NCBI RefSeq assembly: GCF_000024005.1
Contig: NC_013132.1
Coordinates: forward strand, 8,488,001 to 8,552,000
DNA: 64,000 bases
Direction: 5' to 3'
Source of the DNA: Chitinophaga pinensis DSM 2588
Lineage (GTDB): Bacteria; Bacteroidota; Bacteroidia; Chitinophagales; Chitinophagaceae
Shown: piece by piece, positions 7,715 to 17,900 of the stretch
Layout of the letters: each line of letters begins with the position of its first letter
Position numbering within the stretch: position 1 is the stretch's first letter
The notes under the pieces: model-generated
Told to the model about the DNA's origin: nothing
The model's database searches: none
Seen by the model: only the letters and a program-made list of their open reading frames with translations
Made by a program: the position numbers and the translations under genes

Positions 7715-8386
7715 ATGAATACCTACGAGGAACACTTCGAGGCCTCCTGCAAATTAAGGGATGAATACTGGAATAGCGTTGGCAAACTGGACCCTGATGT
7801 GATCGCACATGCGATCAATCCTTCCTTCATGGGCGGTCCGAGATGGCCCTCACTCAGACAGGCATACGCTACTATCCGTCAGCCGGAACGGACGATCATC
7901 GCCAGCGATGGACTCAGTGATCCATATGACGATATGGAGACGAATAATGCGAACGCCCCTTATAACGGATTCGGACTGGAAGTCTATGTCGCTTCCGAGC
8001 CAATTGAAGGACAGGTAAGCAACACCTGGCAGTTTCAGCTGGCCTACCAGGCAGCACAACTAATGGCCAATCATGGAAACGTGATAGGGCTGCTGGAAGA
8101 AATGACTTATATTACCAGTGAATTCTACGATGTGGATGTCCCCGCTGAATTTGTGAACCAGGAAGGAAGAGTGGGCGTAATTATGGGACTCCCCGATGAA
8201 ACTGTGCCCGATACGGTCGACCTTACAATCGAACCGGTTAAAATCGTCAACGTAAAATTACTGACACTGGCAGAACTTGAATATGTGACCCAACATGGCG
8301 CAGAAGGCCGTATGAAACTGGCCGAACTGCTCCTGCAGCAAGGAAACGCCACCCTGTCTGACCTGGACAGACCATCAGTAGTTTAG
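7715..8386 (+). CDS. Suppressor-of-fused (SUFU)-like domain protein
   Basis: A 223-residue cytosolic protein with no signal peptide or membrane segment. The stretch ERTIIASDGLSDPYDD followed by GFGLEVYVAS, and the central part around VGVIMGLP, resemble bacterial suppressor-of-fused domain proteins. Such domains are known as immunity or regulatory modules in bacteria. No toxin gene is adjacent: the neighbours are a DUF2459 gene and a GH71/99-like gene. The gene is acidic and ends at a 12-bp hairpin. The family call is a recollection of motif style, not a computed match. Confidence 0.5.
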   Translation: MNTYEEHFEASCKLRDEYWNSVGKLDPDVIAHAINPSFMGGPRWPSLRQAYATIRQPERTIIASDGLSDPYDDMETNNANAPYNGFGLEVYVASEPIEGQVSNTWQFQLAYQAAQLMANHGNVIGLLEEMTYITSEFYDVDVPAEFVNQEGRVGVIMGLPDETVPDTVDLTIEPVKIVNVKLLTLAELEYVTQHGAEGRMKLAELLLQQGNATLSDLDRPSVV

Positions 8387-8430
8387 TACATCATGATCGC
8401 GTAGAAAAGCATTGTATACTGCTATAAATG

Positions 8431-8468
8431 TGAATACCTGTGCACATCCCCATGTACACAGGTATTCA
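8431..8468 (+). terminator. Hairpin terminator after the SUFU-like gene
   Basis: TGAATACCTGTG (8431-8442) and CACAGGTATTCA (8457-8468) are perfect reverse complements with a 14-base loop, followed by TGTATTATAT. An ATG at 8468 overlaps the stem, which argues against translation of the next gene starting there. Confidence 0.65.
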
Positions 8469-8506
8469 TGTATTATATCTTGAGAAACAATCAAAACAAA
8501 CCCTCT

Positions 8507-10630
8507 ATGCGAAAACCCTCAGCATGGTCTTTAGTGTTCACGTTACTACTGACCATCACACTCCATTCCAACGCGCAGGTAGCGCCTGCAGCACAATCAG
8601 TGACCGGTAAACTGATGTGCGGGTACCAGGCCTGGTTTAACTGTTATGGCGACGGCTCGCCGATAGAAAGATGGTCTCACTGGAGCCCCGGCCGATATCG
8701 TTCAGACACACCTAAACCAGCACCCGGACGTATCACATTTGAAGCCTACCCGGACGTAACCGAATACCCGGCAGCCAACCTGTTCCAGACTGCTCTGGGT
8801 AACCTGAATGATGGCCGTAATGCCCGCTTATTCACCTCCTGGAAACAAACTACCATCGACCTGCATTTCTCCTGGATGCAACAGAATGGTATCGACGGTG
8901 TAGCACAACAACGCTTCCTGGGTCCGACAAGAGATGGCGTCTACAAAGCCAGTATGGATAGTCTCGTAAGCAGGATAAGACGCAGTGCCGAAAAATACCA
9001 GCGTATCTTCTACATCATGTATGATATGAATGCCGATGATACTGCTTTCTTTAAGGCAGACTGGCTGCATGTCGAGAATGATCTTCGTCCGCAGGAATCA
9101 CCCTATTATGCACATCAGAACGGTAAACCTGTTATCTGTATATGGGGCTTCGGACTGAATGAACGCAGCAATCAACCGGCTAACAGTCTGGCAATTATCA
9201 ACTGGCTGAAAGGCAAGGGATACTATGTGATCGGTGGCGTACCTGCCGGCTGGCGCACCGGTACCCGTGACTCCTATGCCGGTTATGAGAATGTATACAA
9301 AGCATTCAATATGCTGTCTCCCTGGGCAGTAGGCCGCTTTGGCAGCATCGCCGGTGCAGATAATTTCAAAAACGAGAACCTGGCCCCTGACCTGGCCTAT
9401 TGTAATGCCAACGGACTGGATTACCAGCCGGTTATATTTCCCGGCTTTGCCTGGAGTAACTGGAACGGCGGCACAAGGAACCAGATTTCCCGTAGCAAAG
9501 GAGAGTTCTTCTGGCGACAGCTTTACAATATCAAAAGCCTGGGCATGAATACCGCCTATATTGCCATGTTTGATGAATATGATGAAGGTACCGTTATTGC
9601 GAAAATGGCCGACAGCTACTTTGCCGTACCTGATAATCAGTATTTCCTGACCACCAGTGCAGATGGTACCTATATCGGCGCCGACTTCTACCTGCGACTG
9701 GCAGGCCAGGCCACTAAAGTCCTGAAAGGTACCGCTCCGCTGACGACCAATGTGACCATCCCCTATGCTACTGCACCACTCTGGTTCCGTACCAGTATGG
9801 AAGCACAGTATGATGCCACACTTACCTGGACAGACACCCCGGACCAGAGTGTTATTCCTACCAATGTGACCGGCGATAATGGTACCGGCACACCTATCTG
9901 TGGTATTGTACAGAACGAGACCAGTCGTACAGGGCCTTCTGCCATCCGCTTTGCAGGAAGGGCGAATTCCGCTGCTGCGAATGCCTATTGCGCTTATAAA
10001 GTGTTTGACGTCAATATTCCGGTCACCGCCAGTACCGGACTTAGTTTCTGGCTGCATCCTACCAATAACATCTCCCGTTATGTTACCGTAGATCTGATCA
10101 TGACAGATGGTACCTCCCTCCGGGATGCGGGCGCCGTCGACCAGCATGGCGTATCCATGCATCCGGGTGCAGGACATGGTACTGTCAACACCTGGTCACA
10201 GATAAACTGTAACATCGGCAGGTGGCTAAGCGGCAAGACCATTGACCGGATTATCGTTGATTATGTACATGGTAATGAAATCGGCAATTTTAAGACCTAT
10301 ATAGACGATATCATCATCAGTGATACCACTGCAGCAACTTTTGGCGCAAGGATGGCAGCAGCGCCTGAAATCACCGGCAATGAAGCAGGTTTCAGTGTCT
10401 ATCCACAGCCTGCCAGCAACCATATCACCTTACAGTTTGACAAAGGATGGCAGGGAAAGACCTCGCTGTCTATTCTCAGCACCGCAGGTCATCTAATTGA
10501 GCAAAAGCCCTTACAGATAGCGGGAAACAGTTTACAATACCCTGTTTCACAGCTAAAAAGCGGCATGTATTATCTCAGGTTGAGTAACGGGAAGAAAGTA
10601 GTCACAAAAGAGATTGTGATCGTACACTAA
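8507..10630 (+). CDS. Glycoside hydrolase family 71/99-like enzyme with T9SS sorting domain
   Basis: A large secreted enzyme of 707 residues. A signal peptide (cut after NAQ, about residue 24) is followed by a GH71/99-like TIM barrel (about 30-380). The barrel opens with VTGKLMCGYQAWF, has WMQQNGIDGVAQQRF near 125, and contains acidic pairs such as YDMNADD and FDEYDEG. A beta-sandwich region (about 470-610) looks like a carbohydrate-binding module. The last 75 residues, with VYPQPASN and LKSGMYYLRL, form a type A sorting domain for export by the type IX secretion system. Enzymes of this class act on alpha-mannans or related glycans; the exact substrate is unknown. The start at 8507 gives a normal signal peptide. 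Confidence 0.8.
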   Translation: MRKPSAWSLVFTLLLTITLHSNAQVAPAAQSVTGKLMCGYQAWFNCYGDGSPIERWSHWSPGRYRSDTPKPAPGRITFEAYPDVTEYPAANLFQTALGNLNDGRNARLFTSWKQTTIDLHFSWMQQNGIDGVAQQRFLGPTRDGVYKASMDSLVSRIRRSAEKYQRIFYIMYDMNADDTAFFKADWLHVENDLRPQESPYYAHQNGKPVICIWGFGLNERSNQPANSLAIINWLKGKGYYVIGGVPAGWRTGTRDSYAGYENVYKAFNMLSPWAVGRFGSIAGADNFKNENLAPDLAYCNANGLDYQPVIFPGFAWSNWNGGTRNQISRSKGEFFWRQLYNIKSLGMNTAYIAMFDEYDEGTVIAKMADSYFAVPDNQYFLTTSADGTYIGADFYLRLAGQATKVLKGTAPLTTNVTIPYATAPLWFRTSMEAQYDATLTWTDTPDQSVIPTNVTGDNGTGTPICGIVQNETSRTGPSAIRFAGRANSAAANAYCAYKVFDVNIPVTASTGLSFWLHPTNNISRYVTVDLIMTDGTSLRDAGAVDQHGVSMHPGAGHGTVNTWSQINCNIGRWLSGKTIDRIIVDYVHGNEIGNFKTYIDDIIISDTTAATFGARMAAAPEITGNEAGFSVYPQPASNHITLQFDKGWQGKTSLSILSTAGHLIEQKPLQIAGNSLQYPVSQLKSGMYYLRLSNGKKVVTKEIVIVH

Positions 10631-10647
10631 AAATACCTGGTAAAATG

Positions 10648-10684
10648 AAAAGCGCCTGTATCAAAAGGATGATACAGGCGCTTT
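10648..10684. terminator. Hairpin terminator between the GH71/99-like and rhomboid genes
   Basis: AAAGCGCCTGTATC pairs with GATACAGGCGCTTT around AAAAGGAT, with A and T tracts on the two sides. It ends the GH71/99-like gene and can also act on the leftward rhomboid gene ending at 10746. Confidence 0.8.
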
Positions 10685-10745
10685 GTTATCTGGATGCCCG
10701 ATAAATTCAGGTCGTCTTTCTAAGCGATTTTCAGCAGTGCAATGC

Positions 10746-11588
10746 TCATACCTCTTCAGAGTATTTCATCAGCATTTCCCGCTCCTTTTTGGTCAGACTT
10801 TTCATACCACGTTTATGGATCTTTTCCAGCAGGTAATCAAGATCCTGCTGCTCACCGGCACGTTCCAGGTGATACCTGTCGTCCATATCGTAATCACCGA
10901 CATGCGCTTTGAAATACCGGTTGTCGATAAATAGTATATGCGGACATTTAACGATAATGTAAACGAAAAGTGCGCCCGGGAGCAGAATAGACAATATGGT
11001 GCGATAATTTTCCGCAATTCCTTCGGGTACCATACACAATGCCACGACCATGCCGATCAATGCCCCACCCATATGTGCTTCATGTCCGATATTGTCCCTC
11101 CTGGACTTGATCCCGTAAATGGAGTATAAAACGAATAATGACCCATACGCCCATCCCGGGATGGAAAAGGGGATCCCGAAGAAGCCCAGCCGCATAGCAG
11201 GAAATAAAGCAATAGATGCGAAAATAACCCCGCAAACAGCCCCGGAAGCACCTACAGCGCTATAATCTCCATGGTTCCGGTGAATCAGCAGGGACAGCAG
11301 GTTACCTCCAACCAGGCTGGCAAAATATAAAGTCAGGTAAGCCGTAGGTCCCAGCTTTACTTCCAGACTATTACTAAACAGAAAAAGCGATACCATGTTG
11401 AAAAACAAGTGCATCCAGCTGACATGCAGGAAACCGGAGGTGATCAGTCGCTTGTAGTCCTTTTCAATCAGGATACGATCCACTTCAAACGAATACTTAT
11501 TAAAAAAGGAACGATCCTTTAGTCCTTTGTAAGACACTGCAATGTTTACAACAATCAGTAAGAGGTTAATAAGACCAATGTATGCCAT
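10746..11588 (-). CDS. Rhomboid family intramembrane serine protease
   Basis: A polytopic inner-membrane protease of 280 residues with about six membrane segments in the first 210 residues. The catalytic Ser115 lies in GASGAVCG and the His partner is His172 in HEAHMGG. The oxyanion-side motif HLFFN (His60, Asn64) is also present. The cytoplasmic tail (about 215-280) is charged and ends in KEREMLMKYSEEV. It cleaves transmembrane helices of client proteins; the client is unknown. The gene is alone, and its upstream gap of about 145 bases separates it from the divergent DinB-fold gene. Confidence 0.92.
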   Translation of the reverse strand: MAYIGLINLLLIVVNIAVSYKGLKDRSFFNKYSFEVDRILIEKDYKRLITSGFLHVSWMHLFFNMVSLFLFSNSLEVKLGPTAYLTLYFASLVGGNLLSLLIHRNHGDYSAVGASGAVCGVIFASIALFPAMRLGFFGIPFSIPGWAYGSLFVLYSIYGIKSRRDNIGHEAHMGGALIGMVVALCMVPEGIAENYRTILSILLPGALFVYIIVKCPHILFIDNRYFKAHVGDYDMDDRYHLERAGEQQDLDYLLEKIHKRGMKSLTKKEREMLMKYSEEV

Positions 11589-11734
11589 TCAATGCGGGTT
11601 TTAAAATAACTATAGGGAACGTCAGCCAGATATATCCTTATCCAATATTGCGATTAGTACAAATATATCCAATTCTGCCGTCATGAATTCGCGCTTTCAC
11701 GGAATTTTAATTAATATTAGCAAAAATCGCACCC

Positions 11735-12268
11735 ATGATTTCAAGACCTCAACCCGGCGAATTTATGCCCTACCAGGAAGTATACATTAACAGTGTCGGC
11801 GATGCAGAAGTACCCGCTATCACAGAAGAATTAAAGGACAGTACGTATGCGTTTTTTTCGAAGATACCTGAGGAAAAAGGAAGTTATGCCTACGCTCCGG
11901 GCAAGTGGACAATCAAGGAAACTTTGGGACATATGATCGATACAGAGCGTGTATTTGCGTACCGGCTGATGTGTTTTGCCCGGGGAGAGCAACAGGCGTT
12001 ACCCGGCTTTGAGCAGGATGATTACGTCCTGAACTCATTTGCCAATGACCGCTCCTTGCAGGAACTGGCAAATGAATTCAGGGTGGTACGTGAGTCGACG
12101 ATATACCTCTTACGTAATCTGAAAAAAGAGCAGGAAACAATTATGGGCATTTCCAGCGGGAATCCAATTTCTATAAGAACATTAGCCTATATCATTCCCG
12201 GCCATGAACTGCACCATCTGCGGATACTGAAAGAGCGATATTTACCTGGACTTAATATCCAGGTCTAA
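11735..12268 (+). CDS. DinB family (DinB_2) metal-binding four-helix protein
   Basis: A 177-residue helical protein of the DinB/YfiT-like fold. It starts with [10 protein letters not shown], as many Bacteroidota members do, supporting this start. The three metal-ligand histidines expected of the fold are probably in [10 protein letters not shown] (about residue 69) and [11 protein letters not shown] (about 152-160). Such proteins act in thiol-dependent transfers or detoxification, but most are unassigned. The last 27 bases overlap the 3' end of the opposing phosphodiesterase gene. Confidence 0.85.
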   Translation: MISRPQPGEFMPYQEVYINSVGDAEVPAITEELKDSTYAFFSKIPEEKGSYAYAPGKWTIKETLGHMIDTERVFAYRLMCFARGEQQALPGFEQDDYVLNSFANDRSLQELANEFRVVRESTIYLLRNLKKEQETIMGISSGNPISIRTLAYIIPGHELHHLRILKERYLPGLNIQV

Positions 12269-13492
12269 CCATGTATTTACAGTATTGGCACTTGTTTCCA
12301 GTACGATCTTATAAAAGCGGGAAGGTAGTTGCCCGACGTTGATCAACGCATGACGGTCCTGTACGGGTACAGTTGCCAGCAATTTGTACTCGTCAGTACC
12401 GCCCGTTTTGAAATTGTTGGTGGTAGTCACCCAGATCTTTACATTACCTGTATCCTGCAGGGCTGACCATTTCAGGTCGATATTATCCTGTATGAAATTA
12501 GCGTTTACATTCGCTATCGCCACCTTACCGATCATCGGAATACCATCTATTTCACGCGCCGTACTTACCGGAATATCCATATTCAGGTAACGGGCAATCG
12601 TAGGCATGATATCCACAATTCCCGGCTCATAATAACGGGCATATTCATTGGCAGGTTTATAACTGCTGACCATCCAGGTACTGCGCTGACGTGTGGATTG
12701 CCCACCATGATCACGACCGGTCTTTTCATCACGGCCATGATCTGTAGTGATCACCAGCATCCAGTCTTCCTTGAAGTGCTGTTGCCTGTAGGTAATCGCC
12801 TCCCAGAGACGGCCCATCTGTTTGTCCATCAGTTCTACTGCGCTGTAGAACTCCGGACTGTCGCCATAGCCATGCCCCATATCATCGGTATACTCCAGGT
12901 AGACCCATGACAGCGCAGGTGCGTCTTTTTTAATACCGGCAGTTGCCTCATCGATCACTTTTTCATCAATCGCGTGCATAAAGTCCCTTTTCCTGTCATG
13001 CGGAAAATGAACAGTATCCAGTTCATAACCATCCGCATGGAGATCGATATGTACATTTCCCGCCTGTGCCAGTCCATCCCCGGCCAGCTTGGTACGATTG
13101 TCCAGCCAGCTGGAATAGATCGCAACCTTCTTCGCAGGAAACTGTGTTTTAAACAGCCGGAAAAGGTTATAGTAATGATAGTTAGGATCCGTGATGTCGT
13201 TGTCAGGCACATTATGTTTGTTCACCCAGGTACCCGTCAGCAGACTGTTATACCCTACTGCCGATATGGTAGGCGTCTGGTTATAGGCGTTCTTATCACC
13301 GCCTACATGCATACGCGTATACCTGCCCGCATCAACAATGCGGTCAATAGCAGGCGTCTGTAGCTTTTCCAGTACATCTGCCGGAATACCATCTGCAATG
13401 ACAAACACGACCTTCTTTTCTCTTTGCTGTGCCTGCGCTGCTCCCCCTAAAAGGAGACATAGGCAGGAGGCCAGGTATATTTTCTTCATCAT
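12242..13492 (-). CDS. Secreted alkaline phosphatase superfamily phosphodiesterase/nucleotide pyrophosphatase
   Basis: A signal peptide (cut after AAQAQ, about residue 22) is followed by a type I phosphodiesterase/NPP core. Metal and catalytic motifs are visible: FVIADGIP (first Asp), [11 protein letters not shown] (nucleophile Thr), TDDMGHGYG, and ITTDHG with DHGGQ. The last 100 residues form a beta-rich domain with ITTTNNF-like strands, possibly a fibronectin-type add-on. It would release phosphate-linked groups in the periplasm or at the surface. It is the last gene of the sigma-FecR-SusC-SusD cluster, 23 bases after SusD, so it likely cleaves what the SusCD pair captures. The 3' end overlaps the DinB-fold gene by 27 bases. 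Confidence 0.85.
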   Translation of the reverse strand: MMKKIYLASCLCLLLGGAAQAQQREKKVVFVIADGIPADVLEKLQTPAIDRIVDAGRYTRMHVGGDKNAYNQTPTISAVGYNSLLTGTWVNKHNVPDNDITDPNYHYYNLFRLFKTQFPAKKVAIYSSWLDNRTKLAGDGLAQAGNVHIDLHADGYELDTVHFPHDRKRDFMHAIDEKVIDEATAGIKKDAPALSWVYLEYTDDMGHGYGDSPEFYSAVELMDKQMGRLWEAITYRQQHFKEDWMLVITTDHGRDEKTGRDHGGQSTRQRSTWMVSSYKPANEYARYYEPGIVDIMPTIARYLNMDIPVSTAREIDGIPMIGKVAIANVNANFIQDNIDLKWSALQDTGNVKIWVTTTNNFKTGGTDEYKLLATVPVQDRHALINVGQLPSRFYKIVLETSANTVNTWLDLDIKSR

Positions 13493-13515
13493 GACTTAAA
13501 ATTATAAAATACAAC

Positions 13516-14979
13516 TTATTCCGCCTTCAGTAACCACATTATTCCGTTGATGTTGTCATTTCCGGAAAACTGACTGCCGATAGCTGCATTTACATTCGCC
13601 TGGTTATTCTGTAATTCAGATACAGGATACATCCAGCGTTTAGGCACTTTCTTATCATTCAGCACACCACCGCCGGATACATCAAATGCAGGTAAACCGG
13701 TACGACGTTGCTCATAAAAAAAGTTCCAGTCGCTGTTCATGAAAGAAGCAATGTATTTCTGGGTCATGATCGCTTTCAGCTGATCAGCAGCAGGATATGG
13801 ATTAGCCGTCAGGTAGTCGTCTATAGAAGACTGGGCAATACCGTAAAACAGCATAGAAGCCTGTACCCCTTTCTTATAGTAATCAGCTGCACTACCATTG
13901 ATCCATCCGCGTACAACGCCTTCTGCCAGAATAAACTGTAATTCTGCATAACCAACTGCGATGCTTGGCTCATTCACCGGATTGTTGAAATAACGGGATT
14001 TGATCTTAGATACTTCACCCGCCAGAACCTTCGTACTATTATCATTCAGGGGATCGCTTCCTTTTGCACCACCATATGCTGCGAAATCATTATCCGGCAG
14101 CGAAACCGACTTAGGTGCTTTCTCCGCAAAACGGAATAAACGCGGATCTTTCAATCCTTTCAGCAGATCAACGAAAGTGGCATCCAGGTAATAAGCCGTC
14201 TGCAGGTCGTTGTCATTGTAAGTAGGATAACGGGTACCCAGTACGTCATGAAACACCAGTTCACCGTTATCTGCATTACCTGTCATCAGTGGATAAGTCT
14301 CCGGATTGTTCACGATTTCTGCGAATCTTGCCTTCACATTCAAAGAAGCATTATTCTCCTTCAGGGAAAGACTCATGAGTGTACGCAGCGACAGTGTATT
14401 GATCAGTCTTTTCCACTGCTCCATAGTACCGCCATACAGGATATCCCCCTGTACTTCCGGCGTCGTATTCGTGATCAGTGCATTTGCCGCTTTCAGATCA
14501 TCGAGTATAGATACAAAGATGTTCTGTTGTTTATCATACACCGGCGACAATCCACCGTTCTCCCCTTTCAATGCATCTGAATAAGGAATATCACCAAAGG
14601 TATTCGTCAGCTTCAGGAAGTAGTAAGCCTTGAAGAATTTCACCAGCGGTATATATTCCGGCTTATCCATTCTGTTGGCTTCTTCTTCCATTTTAACAAC
14701 CTGGCGCAGGTCATTGTAAGTGTCGAAACCTGCACGTGTCCAGCCATAATATTGCTCATTGGATACGCTGTTCACAAACACCATCTGTCTGGTAGCCAGT
14801 GTAGCGCCTAATGTAGTAGACTGAAACGCATCCTGTATTACAGTGCTCAGCAACAGATCAGGAGTAGATACGGTAGGCTTGTTAGGATCTGTCTGGAAAT
14901 CCTCGAATTTCTTACAACCAGTTGCCACAATCAGCAGGGCGGCTGCTATGTTGAATATTTTTCTCATTGTTGCTGACAT
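13516..14979 (-). CDS. SusD/RagB family nutrient-binding outer-membrane lipoprotein (SusD-like 2 type)
   Basis: A surface lipoprotein that caps the SusC-type channel encoded just upstream. The signal peptide ends in a lipobox (VATGC, about residue 22), followed by KKFEDFQTDPNKP, a typical opening of the SusD-like_2 group. Helical TPR-like pairs fill the middle, with KFFKAYYFLKLTNTFGDIPYSDAL near 115-138 as a group hallmark and AELQFILAEG near 345. The ATG overlaps the SusC stop codon by one base (TAATG), which suggests coupled translation; a second ATG 12 bases later is possible. The ligand may be a phosphorylated molecule, judged from the phosphodiesterase that follows. Confidence 0.92.
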   Translation of the reverse strand: MSATMRKIFNIAAALLIVATGCKKFEDFQTDPNKPTVSTPDLLLSTVIQDAFQSTTLGATLATRQMVFVNSVSNEQYYGWTRAGFDTYNDLRQVVKMEEEANRMDKPEYIPLVKFFKAYYFLKLTNTFGDIPYSDALKGENGGLSPVYDKQQNIFVSILDDLKAANALITNTTPEVQGDILYGGTMEQWKRLINTLSLRTLMSLSLKENNASLNVKARFAEIVNNPETYPLMTGNADNGELVFHDVLGTRYPTYNDNDLQTAYYLDATFVDLLKGLKDPRLFRFAEKAPKSVSLPDNDFAAYGGAKGSDPLNDNSTKVLAGEVSKIKSRYFNNPVNEPSIAVGYAELQFILAEGVVRGWINGSAADYYKKGVQASMLFYGIAQSSIDDYLTANPYPAADQLKAIMTQKYIASFMNSDWNFFYEQRRTGLPAFDVSGGGVLNDKKVPKRWMYPVSELQNNQANVNAAIGSQFSGNDNINGIMWLLKAE

Positions 14980-17900
14980 TAGAATTTAAGGTTAAGGTTC
15001 ACACCGATGCTTCTTGTAGAAGGCGTCTGTAAGTTATCCACACCTGAATCCGGATCAACGTTCGGAATTTTGGCGAATAACAGCAGGTTACGGCCTACAG
15101 CAGAGATATCTGCCGCACGGAATACACGACCTTTCAGCCATTTGGAGGGTACCCTGTAGGTGAGTGTCAATTCTCTCAGTTTCAGGAAGCTCTGTGAATA
15201 GTAGTTGTAATTCACATCTGCACCATTGCTGGTGTTGGTCATGTAGTCGATATAATTCACACCCTGTGTATTAGGCGCAAATGTTCTGTTATCACTTACG
15301 ATATTACCATCAGCATCATAAGTAGCCTGACCGGAAGTGACTACCACACCTTTACCTACGAATGTTGATTTATTGTCATTGGCGTCATCTCTGAACTGAT
15401 TAACAGTACCCGGATGTGTACCACCCCACCACATTTTCTGGTTGGTAGTAGAATACATCAATCCACCAAGACGGCCATCCACCAGGAAACGCAGTGTGAA
15501 ATTGCCATATGAGAAACTATTCTCCAGACCGTAGATCAGATCAGGATCTGAATTACCTACAAAACGCTGGATGTTATCTTCTAACGGGAATCCATCTGCC
15601 CTGTAAATAATGTTACCGGAAGGATCTTTCTGATAAACATTTGCAAAGATCCTGTCTGTTCTGTCGCCTGCTTTCAGATAACCCAGTTTATTACCACCGG
15701 TAATCTCTTTCAGGTGACGACGATAAGTACTCAGGTTCAGCATCACATCCCATCTGAATTTATCTTTACGGATCGGTGTGGCAGTCGTTACAAATTCAAC
15801 ACCTCTGCGCTGATATACGTGACCATTTTCCAGTCTGCTGGCAAAACCGCTACCCAGTGATACCGGGATGCTCAGGATGTTGTTATAATCTTTCGTCTGG
15901 AAATAGGTCAGTTCAAAGCCCAGTTTATTACCAAAGAACTTGGCATCCACACCAGCCTCCCAGCTATCGGAAGTCTGCGGATGGAGCGAAGCGTTCATGA
16001 TAATATCCTTGTATTTCAAACCAGGTACGCCATCCCAGGTAGTACCTTTGTCATAGGAAGGCAGATAACCATAAGTATAGCTATCATCCAGTGTTCCGCT
16101 GGATACACGGGAAACAGCACCTCTTGCTTTCAGGAAAGAGAACCACTCAGGTAAACGGGTCAGCTGAGATATCACTACCGAACCGGATAAGGAAGGGTAG
16201 AAGAAACTATTGTTCTCAACGGGTAACCTGGAGATCTTGTCATTACGTCCTGTCAGGGAAAGATAGATCGCATTGTAGAGTTCTACGTCAACAATACCAT
16301 ATACACTCGCTGTTCTGCGTTCTTCCAGCGAGTTGGTAGATTGTACCGCATTCGCAGAGTTACCAAGATTGTACAGACCAGGGATGGTCAGACCATCTGT
16401 ATTACTGGATGCTGCTTTGAAATTACGATAGTAGTTGGAACCACCTGCCTGCGCATGCACCTTAAAGTGCTCACTGAAAGTATGGTTATAGTCTACGATC
16501 AGATCAGACACTACATCGAAATAGGTGTTGGAAGTAATTGTATACTGACCTCTTGATTTATTACCATAGCCGATATAGCTTTTAGGCTCATTATAGTTAC
16601 GGTTCAGGCTGTACTGATTAATACCGGTACGGAATTTTGCACTGAAAGAAGGACTGATCTTATAATCCAGATCCACAGAACCAAAAGAGTTATTTTTATC
16701 ATACCCTCTCAGGTATTCATATGCCTGGAAATAAGGGTTGTTATAATAAGAGATATTGTAGTGGCGCTGTTGTATACCTTCTTTACCCGGCACCCAATAA
16801 TTACGCAGATCACGTACATCGATATCCGGCCCCGTCCACAGGATAAGGTTGTACAGGTAGTTGGTAGGACCATAACCTGTCTCAGGGAAATTGTGTGTAT
16901 ACTCTTTATTGTAGCTGATACGACCGTTAATGCTGAAGTTCTTTGTCAGGTTGTAATTACCTGCCATGTTAAAAGAAGTATTCTTCAGGTCTGTATTAGG
17001 TACGATACCCTGCTGGTAGATATGAGAAGCAGAAGCCCTGAAAGTACCGTTATCACCTGATTTCGTAAAGCTGATATTGTTACTGGTGATAACACCTGTT
17101 CTGAAGAAGTTCTTCACATTGTCTTTACCACGGGACAGGAAAGGCAATGGTACCAGTTTGCCGGTAGTAGGATCTACAGGGCTGTTGAACTGCGGTGTTT
17201 CATGATAGCCACTTGGAGTGGAAGGATCGCGCTGATCCAGTTTAGGACCCCATATCCAGCCGAAACCTTCAGGGCCGCTACCAGAACCGTCAATATACTC
17301 GTACTCACCTTTAAAACCGTTACCATAAGTGGTCTGCACCTTAGGGATACGGATAAAGCTGGTCTGGAATTGTGTAGAAGAGTTAAAATCAACGCTCAGA
17401 TCTTTAGAACCACCTCTTTTGGTAGTGATCATGATAGCGCCGTTATAACCGATGGAACCGTACAGTGCGGATGCAGAAGCACCTTTCAACACGGTCATAC
17501 TTTCGATATCATCTGCATTGATTTTATAAAGATCGGCTGACTGATCAGGGATACCATCTATGACGATCAATGGTTTTGCACCACGCAGGGAAATACCCGG
17601 ATCCTGGAAGAGGTCAGTCGTATTTCTGATTGTCAGACCCGCAACGCGGCCTGTCAGTGAACTGATCACGTTCGGCTCACGTGCTTTCACGAGATCAGCA
17701 CCTTTTACTTCCTGTGCAGAATAACCAACTTTTGCCTTTTCCTTTTTGATACCCAGCGCTGTTACCAGTACTTCAGACAGTTTCTTTTCGTCATCCAGTA
17801 AGGTAACCTGATAGATTTCACCTTTACCAACCGTCAACTGATACGGCTGAAATCCTGTGAAAAAGAACTGTAAAACTTCGCCTTCGTTTGCTTTGATCTG

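Noticed and set aside
9098..10177. Long minus-strand open frame (359 codons) opposite the GH71/99-like gene
   Set aside because: It lies wholly inside a well-supported gene, is rich in Cys, Ile and His in a way typical of antisense frames, and shows no domain.
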